NCBI RefSeq assembly: GCF_001696535.1
Contig: NZ_MBQE01000001.1
Location: forward strand, 1,116,001 to 1,180,000
Source: Stappia indica
GTDB lineage: Bacteria; Pseudomonadota; Alphaproteobacteria; Rhizobiales; Stappiaceae
Direction: 5' to 3'
Length of the DNA stretch: 64,000 nt
Both the position numbers and the translations under genes were made by a program. Positions 8,131 to 15,654 of this stretch are shown here, piece by piece; position 1 is the stretch's first letter, and each line of letters opens with the position of its first letter. Below the pieces are notes generated by a model that made no database searches, was not told where the DNA came from, and saw only the letters and a list, made by a program, of their open reading frames with translations.

Positions 8131-8901
8131 TCAGTCGAGCTCGGCGAGCCGGGCCTTGGCGATCTCCAGCAGCATCGACATCTCGATGCCGTGGGAGATG
8201 AAGCGGAAGCCCATGTCGCGCGCCGACCTTGCGTCCGCCGCGTTGTTGCAGAAGATGCCGGCGACCTTGCCGGCGGCGCGGGCGCGCTTGGCCACATCGG
8301 CGGCGATGGTCTGCACCTTCTCGCTGCTGGGGGCGAGCTCGCGCCCTTCCGACAGGGTCAGCGACATGTCGCCCGGTCCGATGAAGACGCCGTCGAGGCC
8401 TTCCACCGCCAGCATCTCGTCCAGCGCATCCAGAGCGGCCGGCGTCTCGATCATGGCGAAGGCCACCGTCTCCTTGTTGGCGGAGGCGAGATACTCGGCC
8501 GGCGTCACGCCCTGCAGCATGGCCGCGCGGTGCGGGCCCCAGCTGCGCACGCCGACGGGCGGAAACTTGCTCGCCCCGACCAGCGCCAGCGCATCCTCCA
8601 CCGTGTTGACCATCGGCATGATCACCGCCTCGGCGCCGAGGTCGAAGGCGCGGCTGACGGTGGCGAAATCGTCGACCGGCGGGCGCACCACCGCATGGGC
8701 ACCGCCGAGACGGGCCGCGGCGATTCCCTCGCGGATCGAGGCGATGTCATGGGCGCCGTGCTGCATGTCGAGCGTCACCGCGCCGTAGCCCGAACGGCCC
8801 AGCAGCTCCGCCAGAACCGGCACGGCCAGGGTGGACCAGGCGGTGATCACGGTCTCGTCGGCACGAAGGCGGGCGGCAAGCGAGGGCTTGGAAGCGGTCA
8901 T
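8131..8901 (-). CDS. HpcH/HpaI-type class II aldolase
   Basis: A 256-residue metal-dependent aldolase of the HpcH/HpaI (citrate lyase beta-like) family, which cleaves 4-hydroxy-2-oxo acids to pyruvate and an aldehyde. Seen: the catalytic base region DMQHGAHD near residue 45, a conserved Arg in RSWGPHRA, and the two metal ligands in MIETPAALD and IGPGDMS. No signal peptide. Possible substrates are 4-hydroxy-2-oxoheptanedioate or 2-dehydro-3-deoxyglucarate; the sequence alone does not decide. The gene stands alone on the minus strand with its own strong terminator. The catalytic set is intact. Confidence 0.93.
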   Translation of the reverse strand: MTASKPSLAARLRADETVITAWSTLAVPVLAELLGRSGYGAVTLDMQHGAHDIASIREGIAAARLGGAHAVVRPPVDDFATVSRAFDLGAEAVIMPMVNTVEDALALVGASKFPPVGVRSWGPHRAAMLQGVTPAEYLASANKETVAFAMIETPAALDALDEMLAVEGLDGVFIGPGDMSLTLSEGRELAPSSEKVQTIAADVAKRARAAGKVAGIFCNNAADARSARDMGFRFISHGIEMSMLLEIAKARLAELD

Positions 8902-9043
8902 GGCGGGATTTTCCGAAATGGCGGAGTGGGAAGGACCCGCAACCGGGTCCGGCGTGTGGCGGCCCGCAGCTGGCGCGGACCGCTCCGGTCATGCGGCGAA
9001 ACGCGAAAGGGGCAGCGCCTCGGCGCTGCCCCCTCGTGTCGTC

Positions 9044-9367
9044 TCAGCCTTCGTTCTGGACCTGCTCGACCGCCTGATGCAGCAGCTCGTCCATGGTCCG
9101 GCGGATCTGATGGTCCGACTGGTCGACGCCGGCATCGTCGAAATCCTTGCGGATCTTGCGGAACACGTCCTCGTCGCCCGGCTCCTCGAAATCGGCGCGG
9201 ACCACTTCCTTCGCGTAGTCCTGTGCCTTGTCGGCACCGAGGCCAAGCTTCTCGGCCGCCCACAGGCCGAGCAGCTTGTTGCGGCGGGCCACCGCCTTGA
9301 AGCGCAGCTCCTCGTCGTGGGCGAACTTGGATTCAAAGGCCTCCTCGCGACGGTCGAAGGTGCTCAT
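9044..9367 (-). CDS. DUF1476 protein, F1-ATPase inhibitor zeta subunit-like
   Basis: A 107-residue, highly charged helical protein starting [20 protein letters not shown]. This is the DUF1476 family typical of alphaproteobacteria. In Paracoccus denitrificans the family member is the zeta subunit, which inhibits ATP hydrolysis by the F1Fo-ATP synthase through its N-terminal segment. The length is normal and the N-terminal segment is present. It is divergent from purC, an arrangement I recall from other Hyphomicrobiales. An inhibitor role here is by family, not shown by the sequence. Confidence 0.93.
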   Translation of the reverse strand: MSTFDRREEAFESKFAHDEELRFKAVARRNKLLGLWAAEKLGLGADKAQDYAKEVVRADFEEPGDEDVFRKIRKDFDDAGVDQSDHQIRRTMDELLHQAVEQVQNEG

Positions 9368-9808
9368 GCGTCAGTCTCCTGCCTTCTAGCGGTGGCGCCC
9401 GCAGGCGCTGAAATCGGGTTCGGTGCCGCCATCATATGGGGATCCGATGCGCCCTTGCATATCCTTCGCGACCCACCAAATCAACGCGTATCGGTCGCAC
9501 GCCGCCTGCTCGTCCCGACATCGCCCCGCGAGCAGGCCTCCGCCTCCCCCGCCACGCCCTTTCCGGGTCGCCGGGGACGGACAAAATCTCTTCAGCGGCT
9601 TCATTGTACTTTACGGGGCGATCGTGTAGGTTCCGCGCCATCGAGCGGGGGGCCGAAAGCGCATCTGCCGTTCTCGCGCCCTTCCGATGACCGTCCCGCC
9701 CCCGGCCACGGCCGAACGAGACACTGTCCGACAAAGGGCACGGGACCGCAGTCAACCGGAGCGTCTCCGCCAGTTATGGATTTTCTTTCTCAAACACGGT
9801 ACGTGCCT
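9368..9808. other. Divergent promoter region of purC and the ATPase-inhibitor gene
   Basis: A 440-base stretch with no convincing gene. Short open frames on both strands lack family features and suitable start sites. It must carry the promoters of the two divergent genes. The segment around 9530-9570 is pyrimidine-rich. I see no riboswitch fold that I can name. Confidence 0.5.
9604..9632 (+). promoter_or_regulatory. Candidate sigma-70 promoter upstream of purC
   Basis: TTGTAC (9604-9609) and TAGGTT (9627-9632) are 17 bases apart in a locally AT-richer stretch about 180 bases before purC. The match is partial, so this is only a candidate. Confidence 0.25.
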
Positions 9809-10573
9809 ATGAACCGCCGCCGGCGCATTTACGAGGGCAAGGGCAAGATCCTCTATGAGGGCCCGGAACCCGGTACGCTCATCCAGCACTTCAAGGATGA
9901 TGCAACTGCCTTCAACGCCAAGAAGCATGAGATTGTCGATGGCAAGGGGGTCCTGAACAACCGGATCTCCGAGTACATCTTCAACCATCTCAACGCGATC
10001 GGTATCCCGACCCACTTCATTCGCCGGATGAACATGCGCGAGCAGCTCATCCGCGAGGTCGAGATCATCCCGCTGGAAGTGGTTGTGCGCAACGTCGCCG
10101 CCGGCTCGCTGTCCAAGCGCCTCGGCATCGAGGAAGGCACGCAGCTGCCGCGGTCGATCATCGAGTTCTATTACAAGAACGACGCGCTCGACGACCCGAT
10201 GGTCTCCGAGGAGCACATCACCGCCTTCGGATGGTGCACGCCCCAGGAGATGGACGACATCATGGCGCTGGCCATCCGCGTCAACGACTTCCTGACCGGC
10301 CTGTTCCTGGGCGTCGGCATCCGTCTCGTCGACTTCAAGATCGAGTGCGGCCGCCTGTGGGAAGGCGACATGATGCGCATCGTCGTCGCCGACGAGATCT
10401 CGCCGGACAGCTGCCGCCTGTGGGACATCCAGTCCAACGAGAAGATGGACAAGGACCGCTTCCGCCGCGACCTCGGCGGTATGCTGGAAGCCTACCAGGA
10501 AGTGGCCCGGCGTCTCGGCATCCTCAACGACAATGACCGGCCGAACGGCACGGGCCCGGTGCTCGTCAAGTAA
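9809..10573 (+). CDS. purC: Phosphoribosylaminoimidazole-succinocarboxamide synthase (SAICAR synthetase)
   Basis: Joins CAIR and aspartate with ATP to make SAICAR, the eighth step of IMP synthesis. The 254-residue protein from ATG 9809 starts [18 protein letters not shown], the usual alphaproteobacterial N-terminus. An in-frame ATG at 9776 would add 11 residues of unlikely sequence. SAICAR synthetase signatures are present: [13 protein letters not shown], the DFKIECGR strand and the [13 protein letters not shown] block with metal and ATP ligands. A 15-base direct repeat straddles the stop codon. purS would normally follow at once; here a minus-strand SDR gene intervenes. Confidence 0.97.
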   Translation: MNRRRRIYEGKGKILYEGPEPGTLIQHFKDDATAFNAKKHEIVDGKGVLNNRISEYIFNHLNAIGIPTHFIRRMNMREQLIREVEIIPLEVVVRNVAAGSLSKRLGIEEGTQLPRSIIEFYYKNDALDDPMVSEEHITAFGWCTPQEMDDIMALAIRVNDFLTGLFLGVGIRLVDFKIECGRLWEGDMMRIVVADEISPDSCRLWDIQSNEKMDKDRFRRDLGGMLEAYQEVARRLGILNDNDRPNGTGPVLVK

Positions 10574-10590
10574 GCTGCTCGTCAAGTAAG
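10560..10590 (+). repeat. Tandem 16-base duplication over the purC stop codon
   Basis: TGCTCGTCAAGTAAG occurs at 10560-10574 and again at 10576-10590, one base apart. The last codons and stop of purC are therefore repeated directly after the gene. The second copy gives a second in-register stop outside the gene. It looks like a recent slippage duplication. Confidence 0.9.
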
Positions 10591-10621
10591 ATCGCCGCGC
10601 GCCTCGCACGCACAAGACACG

Positions 10622-10653
10622 GAAAGCCCCGACCGGAAACGGCCGGGGCTTTC
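10622..10653 (+). terminator. purC terminator
   Basis: A 14-base stem with one mismatch (GAAAGCCCCGACCG 10622-10635 and CGGCCGGGGCTTTC 10640-10653), followed by GGCTTTT. It lies about 50 bases after the purC stop. It separates purC from the convergent SDR gene. Confidence 0.8.
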
Positions 10654-10687
10654 GGCTTTTCAGGGAAGCCTTGCAGCGAGGATCAGG

Positions 10688-11452
10688 TCAGGTGCGGTTG
10701 ATCGAGACGCCGCCGTCGACCAGCATCGCCGTGCCGGTGGTGAAGCTGGAGGCCGGCGAGGCGAGATAAAGCGCGGTCCCGGCGACTTCCTGCGGCGAAG
10801 AGATGCGCTTGAGCGCATGCAGGCTCTCCACGAAGGCGAGCGCCTCCGGCGTCGATGCGGCCTCGCGCCCCATCGGCGTGTCGATGCCTCCGGGCAGGAT
10901 CGCGTTGACCCGGATCCCCTTGGCGCCGAACTCGGCCGCCAGCACCCGCGTCAAGCCGACGAGCCCGGCCTTGCTGGCGCCATAGGCCGCCATGCCCGGC
11001 AGGCCGACCGACTGCCCGACGATGGTCGAGGTGAAGATCAGCGAGCCGCCGCCGCGCTCCTCCATGGCCGGGATCTGGTATTTCGCCCCGAGGAACCCGC
11101 CGGTCAGGTTGGTGGCGAGCACCGTGTCCCAGTCGGCAAGCGACAGGGACGGCGCCGGCCCCATCGGCCCGATCATGCCCGCATTGTTGAAGGCGATGTC
11201 GAGCCCGCCGAAGCGGTCCTTCGCCAGATCGACCAGCGCCCTCGCGTAGTCCTCCTCCTGCACGTCGCCGGCAAGCACGGCCGCCCGGCCGCCTGCCCGC
11301 TCGATCTCCCCGGCAACCTCCTCCAGCTCGCCCCGGCGCCGCGCGCCGAGAACGACGGCACAGCCTTCCGCAGCGAAGAGCCGCGCTGTCGCAGCTCCCA
11401 ACCCGGAGCTCGCTCCGGTGATGATTGCGACCTTGTCTTCCAGTATCGGCAT
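10688..11452 (-). CDS. SDR family NAD(P)-dependent oxidoreductase
   Basis: A 254-residue classical short-chain dehydrogenase. The cofactor motif is TGASSGLG (12-19); NNAG follows the fourth strand, and the active site Y-x3-K lies in AAYGASKAGL near residue 155, with the catalytic Ser in FTSTIVG about 13 residues before. The C-terminus ends with the usual MLVDGG segment. The start is ATG 11452, because GGAGGG lies 5 bases before it. An ATG 12 bases further up lacks this. The substrate is unknown. It sits on the minus strand between purC and purS and breaks a normally compact purine operon. Confidence 0.95.
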   Translation of the reverse strand: MPILEDKVAIITGASSGLGAATARLFAAEGCAVVLGARRRGELEEVAGEIERAGGRAAVLAGDVQEEDYARALVDLAKDRFGGLDIAFNNAGMIGPMGPAPSLSLADWDTVLATNLTGGFLGAKYQIPAMEERGGGSLIFTSTIVGQSVGLPGMAAYGASKAGLVGLTRVLAAEFGAKGIRVNAILPGGIDTPMGREAASTPEALAFVESLHALKRISSPQEVAGTALYLASPASSFTTGTAMLVDGGVSINRT

Positions 11453-11705
11453 GAAACCCTCCATCGCCGTTGCAATGGCAGGCTTGGTAGGCGGGGAGAG
11501 AGCGCGGCGACACCCGATAGCAGATCGGCGAAGCTGTCCCTGAGCGGGAGCCTGAACGGGAAAAGCCGGCCGCGAAACGCCTTCCGCTGCTGGAAAGCGC
11601 ACGAAAGCCCCTTCCTTCCGGGCGGCCAGCGCGCTAGAAGCGGGCCAACTGCCCAGCCGGTGGACGCCAACGCGCGCCGGCGCCGACTTGCGGAGACATC
11701 CCCCG

Positions 11706-11945
11706 ATGAAAGCACGCGTGACCGTTACCCTGAAATCCGGCGTCCTCGACCCGCAGGGCAAGGCGATCGAGGGTGGCCTTGCCGCGCTCGGCTTCGCCGG
11801 CGTCGACAGCGTGCGCCAGGGCAAGGTCTTCGATCTGGAGATCAGCGGCCGCGACGCAGATGCCGCGCGCGCCGATCTCGCCGCCATGTGCGAGAAGCTG
11901 CTCGCCAACACGGTGATCGAGAACTACGACATCGAGATCCTCTGA
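11706..11945 (+). CDS. purS: Phosphoribosylformylglycinamidine synthase subunit PurS
   Basis: The small structural subunit that holds PurQ and PurL together in the three-part FGAM synthase, the fourth step of IMP synthesis. The 79-residue protein starts MKARVTVTLKSGVLDPQG at ATG 11706 and contains the VRQGKVFDLEI strand and C-terminal IENYDIEIL typical of PurS. An upstream ATG (11688) adds six residues and is less likely. The next gene is a 35-residue membrane protein and then purQ, all in one direction with short gaps. Confidence 0.96.
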   Translation: MKARVTVTLKSGVLDPQGKAIEGGLAALGFAGVDSVRQGKVFDLEISGRDADAARADLAAMCEKLLANTVIENYDIEIL

Positions 11946-11988
11946 CGGGATCGCCCGCAACGCGGGCAGCGAGACGCGGGAGGCCGGC

Positions 11989-12096
11989 ATGGACGAAGAC
12001 AGTGCCAGGGTCCTGCGTTTCCTGTTGATCAAGGCAGCGGTCTTCATCGCCCTGCCGGCCGCGCTGGCGCTCGCCGCCGCGCTGTTCCTGGTGTGA
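11989..12096 (+). CDS. Purine-operon associated small membrane protein (35 aa)
   Basis: ATG 11989 opens a 35-residue frame ending at TGA 12094-12096, preceded by a strong GGGAGG ribosome site. The protein is [15 protein letters not shown], then a single hydrophobic helix rich in Ala and Leu to the end. It lies exactly between purS and purQ. I recall a conserved family described as phosphoribosylformylglycinamidine synthase-associated small membrane protein in alphaproteobacteria, and size, position and topology match. The role is unknown; it might tether the FGAM synthase to the membrane. Confidence 0.8.
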   Translation: MDEDSARVLRFLLIKAAVFIALPAALALAAALFLV

Positions 12097-12134
12097 ACCG
12101 ATCCTGGTGTGATCCGAAAGGGAGCCCTCCCGCC

Positions 12135-12809
12135 ATGAAGTCCGCCGTCGTCACCTTCCCCGGCTCGAATCGCGAGCGCGACATGATGCATGCGCTGGAG
12201 CTGGTCTCCGGCCGCAAGCCCGAAGCCGTGTGGCATGCCGATACCAGCCTGCCGGACGTCGATCTGGTCGTGCTGCCGGGCGGCTTTTCCTACGGCGACT
12301 ACCTGCGCTCCGGCGCCATCGCGGCCCGCGCGCCGGTGATGGATGCGATCCGCGCCTTCGCCGCCCGCGGCGGCATGGTGCTCGGCGTGTGCAACGGCTT
12401 CCAGATGCTGACCGAGGCGGGCCTGCTGCCCGGCGCCCTGATGCGCAATGCGGGCCTGACCTTCGTCTGCCGCGAAGTGCAGCTGGAAACCGCCTCCACG
12501 GCCAACCGCTTCACCGCCGGCATGCGCAAGGGTGAGACCTGGCGCTGCCCCGTCGCCCATCACGACGGCAACTATTTCGCGGATGCCGAGACCATGGCGC
12601 GGCTGGAGGGCGAGGATCGCGTCGCCTTCCGCTACGCGAGCGGCACCAACCCGAACGGCTCGATCAACGACATCGCCGGCATCACCAACGAGGCCGGCAA
12701 CGTGCTCGGCATGATGCCGCACCCGGAAAACTACGTCGACGCGCAGCAGGCGAGCACCGACGGGCGCGCCTTCTTCGAGAGCATCTGCGGGGCCTTCGCC
12801 GCCGCCTGA
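12135..12809 (+). CDS. purQ: Phosphoribosylformylglycinamidine synthase subunit PurQ (glutaminase)
   Basis: Class I glutamine amidotransferase subunit that supplies ammonia to PurL. The 224-residue protein starts [16 protein letters not shown] at ATG 12135, with an AAAGGGAG site upstream. The nucleophile Cys86 lies in GVCNGFQML and the His/Glu of the triad in [10 protein letters not shown] near the C-terminus. The frame is open back to 12093, but that stretch is not PurQ-like. It follows the small membrane-protein gene by 38 bases. Confidence 0.97.
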   Translation: MKSAVVTFPGSNRERDMMHALELVSGRKPEAVWHADTSLPDVDLVVLPGGFSYGDYLRSGAIAARAPVMDAIRAFAARGGMVLGVCNGFQMLTEAGLLPGALMRNAGLTFVCREVQLETASTANRFTAGMRKGETWRCPVAHHDGNYFADAETMARLEGEDRVAFRYASGTNPNGSINDIAGITNEAGNVLGMMPHPENYVDAQQASTDGRAFFESICGAFAAA

Positions 12810-12840
12810 TGCGAAAGCGGCGAGACAGGGGAGACAACCG

Positions 12841-13101
12841 ATGAGCCGTTCCGCCTCCGGGTCTCCCTTCAAGGCCGAGGAAAAGGCGGAACTCGCCCGC
12901 CGGCTGCGCGATTACCTGCGCGACGAACTCGGCGCCGAGGCCGGCATGCTGGAGACCGAGGCCTTCCTCGACTTCATCGCCGCCGAGATCGGCAACGCCT
13001 TCTACAATCGCGGCCTTTTCGATGCCCAGGCGGCGATTGCCGCCCGCCTGGAAGAGGCGACGGACGCGGTCTACGCGCTGGAAAAGCCCGCCCGGGCGTG
13101 A
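12841..13101 (+). CDS. DUF2164 family protein
   Basis: An 86-residue acidic helical protein. The central region (FKAEEKAELARRLRDYLRDE, then FLDFIAAEIGNAFYNRGLFDA) matches my memory of the DUF2164 family, whose members are about 80-90 residues and of unknown function. It follows purQ by about 30 bases with a GGGAGA site before ATG 12841, so it is probably co-transcribed with purQ. Its last 31 bases overlap the 3' end of the convergent AraC-type gene. Confidence 0.85.
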   Translation: MSRSASGSPFKAEEKAELARRLRDYLRDELGAEAGMLETEAFLDFIAAEIGNAFYNRGLFDAQAAIAARLEEATDAVYALEKPARA

Positions 13102-13877
13102 TCGCTGGGCGGCTGGCCGAACTGCCGCGAATAGGCCCGGCTGAAGGCCGAGGCGCTGGAAAACCCGACGCGGCCGGCAACGCTCTTCAACACCCCTCCC
13201 CGCGCAATCTCCTGCCGTGCAAGGCACAGCCGCCAGGCCTGCAGATAGGCGCCCGGCGTCTGGCCGACGGTTCGCCGGAAGCCGGTGGCGAAGGCGGTGC
13301 GCGACATGCCGCAGATGCCCGCCAGCTCCTCCAGCCGCCAGCGCCGCTCCGGCGCCTCGTGCATGGCGACCAGCGCCAGCATGATCTGCGGATGGCCGAG
13401 CCCGGCGATCAGCCCGTCCCGTGCCTGCCCGGTCTCGATGGCATGACGCAGGAAGCGGATCACGACGATCTCGCACAGACGGTCGACGATGGCCTTGCCG
13501 CCGCAGCGCGGGCTGGTCACCTCCTCGTGCAGCACGGCGGCCACCGCCGCCAGTGCCGGGGCCTCGGCGAGATCGATGCAGACCTCCTCCGGCAGCGCGG
13601 TCGCAAGCGGCGAACCCGGTCCGCCGAGATCGACCCGCGCGGCGACCGCGAGGCGCCCCTGCAGCCGGCAGCCCTCGCGCGTGCCGTCGACACGGAACAC
13701 CAGCCGCCGCAGCACCAGCGGCTCGTTCTCATCGAGGATCTCGTCCCCCGTCAGCAGCAGATGCGCCGGCTCGCCCGCCGGCAGGGCGGTGCCCAGCACG
13801 CAGGCGGAAATGCGGAACCGGTCGATCAGCGCCGACAGCCGGTCGACGCGCCCTTGCGGCATGCTGGCATCGTTCAT
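13071..13877 (-). CDS. AraC family transcriptional regulator (cupin N-terminal domain)
   Basis: About 268 residues. The N-terminal half (DRLSALIDRFRISACVLG, then LLLTGDEILDENEPLVLRRLVFRVDG) resembles the cupin-type sensor of AraC regulators. The C-terminal 100 residues have two helix-turn-helix units: one around LEELAGICGMSRTAFATGFRRTVGQTPGAY and one around VAGRVGFSSASAFSRAYSRQFGQPPSD. ATG 13877 has a GAGAG site; ATG 13892 is in frame but its site is too far away. It is divergent from the peroxiredoxin gene and probably regulates it, possibly in response to oxidants. Confidence 0.93.
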   Translation of the reverse strand: MNDASMPQGRVDRLSALIDRFRISACVLGTALPAGEPAHLLLTGDEILDENEPLVLRRLVFRVDGTREGCRLQGRLAVAARVDLGGPGSPLATALPEEVCIDLAEAPALAAVAAVLHEEVTSPRCGGKAIVDRLCEIVVIRFLRHAIETGQARDGLIAGLGHPQIMLALVAMHEAPERRWRLEELAGICGMSRTAFATGFRRTVGQTPGAYLQAWRLCLARQEIARGGVLKSVAGRVGFSSASAFSRAYSRQFGQPPSDHARAGFSSA

Positions 13878-13993
13878 TGAACTCTCGATCATGAAAAGAG
13901 GACTGAACTTTTCCTTTCATACATTATCTTGCACAGGCCAACAAGGATGGCCGGCGACGACCGCCCGCCAAGCAAAGTTCCGAAAGGATGCCC

Positions 13994-14533
13994 ATGTCCC
14001 TGATTCCCCGCCAGAAGGTTCCCGCGCTTGCGCTGGAGACGCTCGCCCACGGCCGTTTCGACCTGGCCGCCGAGACCCCGGACTTCGCCACGCTCGTCGT
14101 CTTCTATCGCGGCCTGCACTGCCCGATCTGCGCCACCTACCTGAAGGAGCTGGAGCGCCTGACGCCGGCCTTTGCCGAGCGCGGCGTGACGACGCTGGCC
14201 CTGTCGTCCGACGACAGGGAGCGGGCAGAAGCGATGGCGGAGAAGATCGGGGCGCAGGCCCTGCGCATCGGCTACGGCCTGCCGCTGCAGGTCGCCCGCG
14301 ACTGGGGGCTCTACACGTCGGCCGGGCGCGGCACGACCTCCATCGGCATCGAGGAGCCGGAGCTCTTCTCCGAGCCGGGCGTGTTCCTGGTGCGGACCGA
14401 CGGCACGCTCTACTTCGCCTCGGTGCAGACGATGCCTTTCGTGCGCCCGCATTTCCAGGAGATGGTCGGCGCTCTCGATTTCGTGCGCAAGAACGACTAT
14501 CCGGCGCGCGGCGAATACACCGGCGCGGTCTGA
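13994..14533 (+). CDS. Peroxiredoxin-like (AhpC/TSA) family protein
   Basis: A 179-residue thioredoxin-fold protein. The active-site segment FYRGLHCPICATYLKEL (from about residue 38) has a CPIC motif, which gives a peroxidatic-like first Cys and a nearby second Cys. ATG 13994 has an AAAGG site 6 bases upstream; ATG 13988 would be too close to it. Members are thought to reduce peroxides or act as thiol oxidoreductases. The gene faces an AraC-type regulator across a 116-base divergent region, a common inducible layout. No signal peptide. Confidence 0.9.
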   Translation: MSLIPRQKVPALALETLAHGRFDLAAETPDFATLVVFYRGLHCPICATYLKELERLTPAFAERGVTTLALSSDDRERAEAMAEKIGAQALRIGYGLPLQVARDWGLYTSAGRGTTSIGIEEPELFSEPGVFLVRTDGTLYFASVQTMPFVRPHFQEMVGALDFVRKNDYPARGEYTGAV

Positions 14534-14560
14534 CGCCAAGTCTACTGCCAGGCTTTGCTG

Positions 14561-14578
14561 CCGGGCGTTACTGCCCGG
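14561..14578. terminator. Weak hairpin between convergent genes
   Basis: CCGGGC (14561-14566) pairs with GCCCGG (14573-14578) between the peroxiredoxin gene and the convergent lipid kinase gene. There is no U-run, so termination is uncertain. Confidence 0.3.
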
Positions 14579-15467
14579 TGATGAAGCGCAGGGCTCCCGG
14601 CTCGACGGAAACGTCGAGCCGATTGGCCGACATCGGCTCGCCGTCGAGATTGATCGCGATCTCTTCATCCGCCTCGATGGTCAGCCGGGTGAAGCTCGCC
14701 TTGCGGGCATAGCCGTCGAACTGACTGTCCGCCTCGCGCAGCAGGCCGGACAGGAGCGTCATCAGATGCTCCGCCTCGGGCTGGGGAAACAGCGTCAGGT
14801 CGAGGCGGCCATCGTCGACGCGCGCATCGGCGCAAAGCGGCACACCGCCACCGGCCAGCCGGCCGTTGCCGATGGCCATGGCAATGAAATCGCCCTCCCA
14901 GGAGAACCCGTCGGCGGTGAAGGCGGCACGCATCGGCGACAGCTCGCCGAGCCGGCTGGCGCCGGCGATGAGATAGGCAGCGCCGCCGAGCAGGCGCTTG
15001 GCGCGCGGGTCGGTCTCGCGGGTGATGCGGGTGACCGAGCCGCCGCTCGCCACGTTGACGAAGACCCGCCCGTTGATGCGGCCGACATCGATGGGGCGCG
15101 GCGTCCCGGTCGCACACAGCTTCAGCGCGGCAACCAGATCGTCGACCGGCAGGCCGAGGCCGGTGGCGAAGTCGTTGGCCGTGCCCAGCGGCAACACACC
15201 GAAGGCGCAATCGGTGGCGGGATCTGCCTCCAGGGCGGCCGCCACCACCTGGTTGACCGTGCCGTCGCCGCCGCCGGCGACGATCACCTGCGGCCGCTCG
15301 CCGGGCTCGCGCCGCACGGCCTCCTGCGCGAATTCCGTCGCATCGTCCCCGTCATAGGTCACCCTGACCCGGACCTCGTGTCCCTCTTCGCGCAGCCGCT
15401 CGACGGCCTCGCGCACATCCTCGCGCTGGGAAGACTTGCCGTTCAGGATCAGCAGAAGACGACGCAT
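14568..15467 (-). CDS. yegS: YegS-type lipid kinase (diacylglycerol kinase catalytic domain)
   Basis: A 299-residue protein starting MRRLLLILNGKSSQRED. It has the DAGK catalytic-domain motif VAGGGDGTVNQV and the PLGTANDFATGLG loop, followed by a beta-sandwich with NVASGGSVTRITRETD. These match YegS lipid kinases, which phosphorylate lipid acceptors such as phosphatidylglycerol. Length equals E. coli YegS (about 300). The start is ATG 15467; the frame is open to 15575 but with unlikely sequence. It is divergent from purL. Confidence 0.94.
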   Translation of the reverse strand: MRRLLLILNGKSSQREDVREAVERLREEGHEVRVRVTYDGDDATEFAQEAVRREPGERPQVIVAGGGDGTVNQVVAAALEADPATDCAFGVLPLGTANDFATGLGLPVDDLVAALKLCATGTPRPIDVGRINGRVFVNVASGGSVTRITRETDPRAKRLLGGAAYLIAGASRLGELSPMRAAFTADGFSWEGDFIAMAIGNGRLAGGGVPLCADARVDDGRLDLTLFPQPEAEHLMTLLSGLLREADSQFDGYARKASFTRLTIEADEEIAINLDGEPMSANRLDVSVEPGALRFITGQ

Positions 15468-15654
15468 GCAGGTGTTCCGTTCTGTTGTGGCCGAGGCGGG
15501 AGATGCGGCGGAAGGAAGCGGATGACCGACGATGGGGAGCATAAAGCGGCCTTGTGGATAGATGGGAGCGCGCAAAGGGCATGTCTACAATTCCCTTTGT
15601 CCCTCCGGTTTGCTAAACGGGCGGCATCTTCCGCTTTCGAGGTTGCAGGCCCCC

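Noticed and set aside
8831-9808. A very long N-terminal extension of PurC
   Set aside because: The frame happens to stay open through the opposing DUF1476 gene and the promoter region. The PurC family starts at [10 protein letters not shown].
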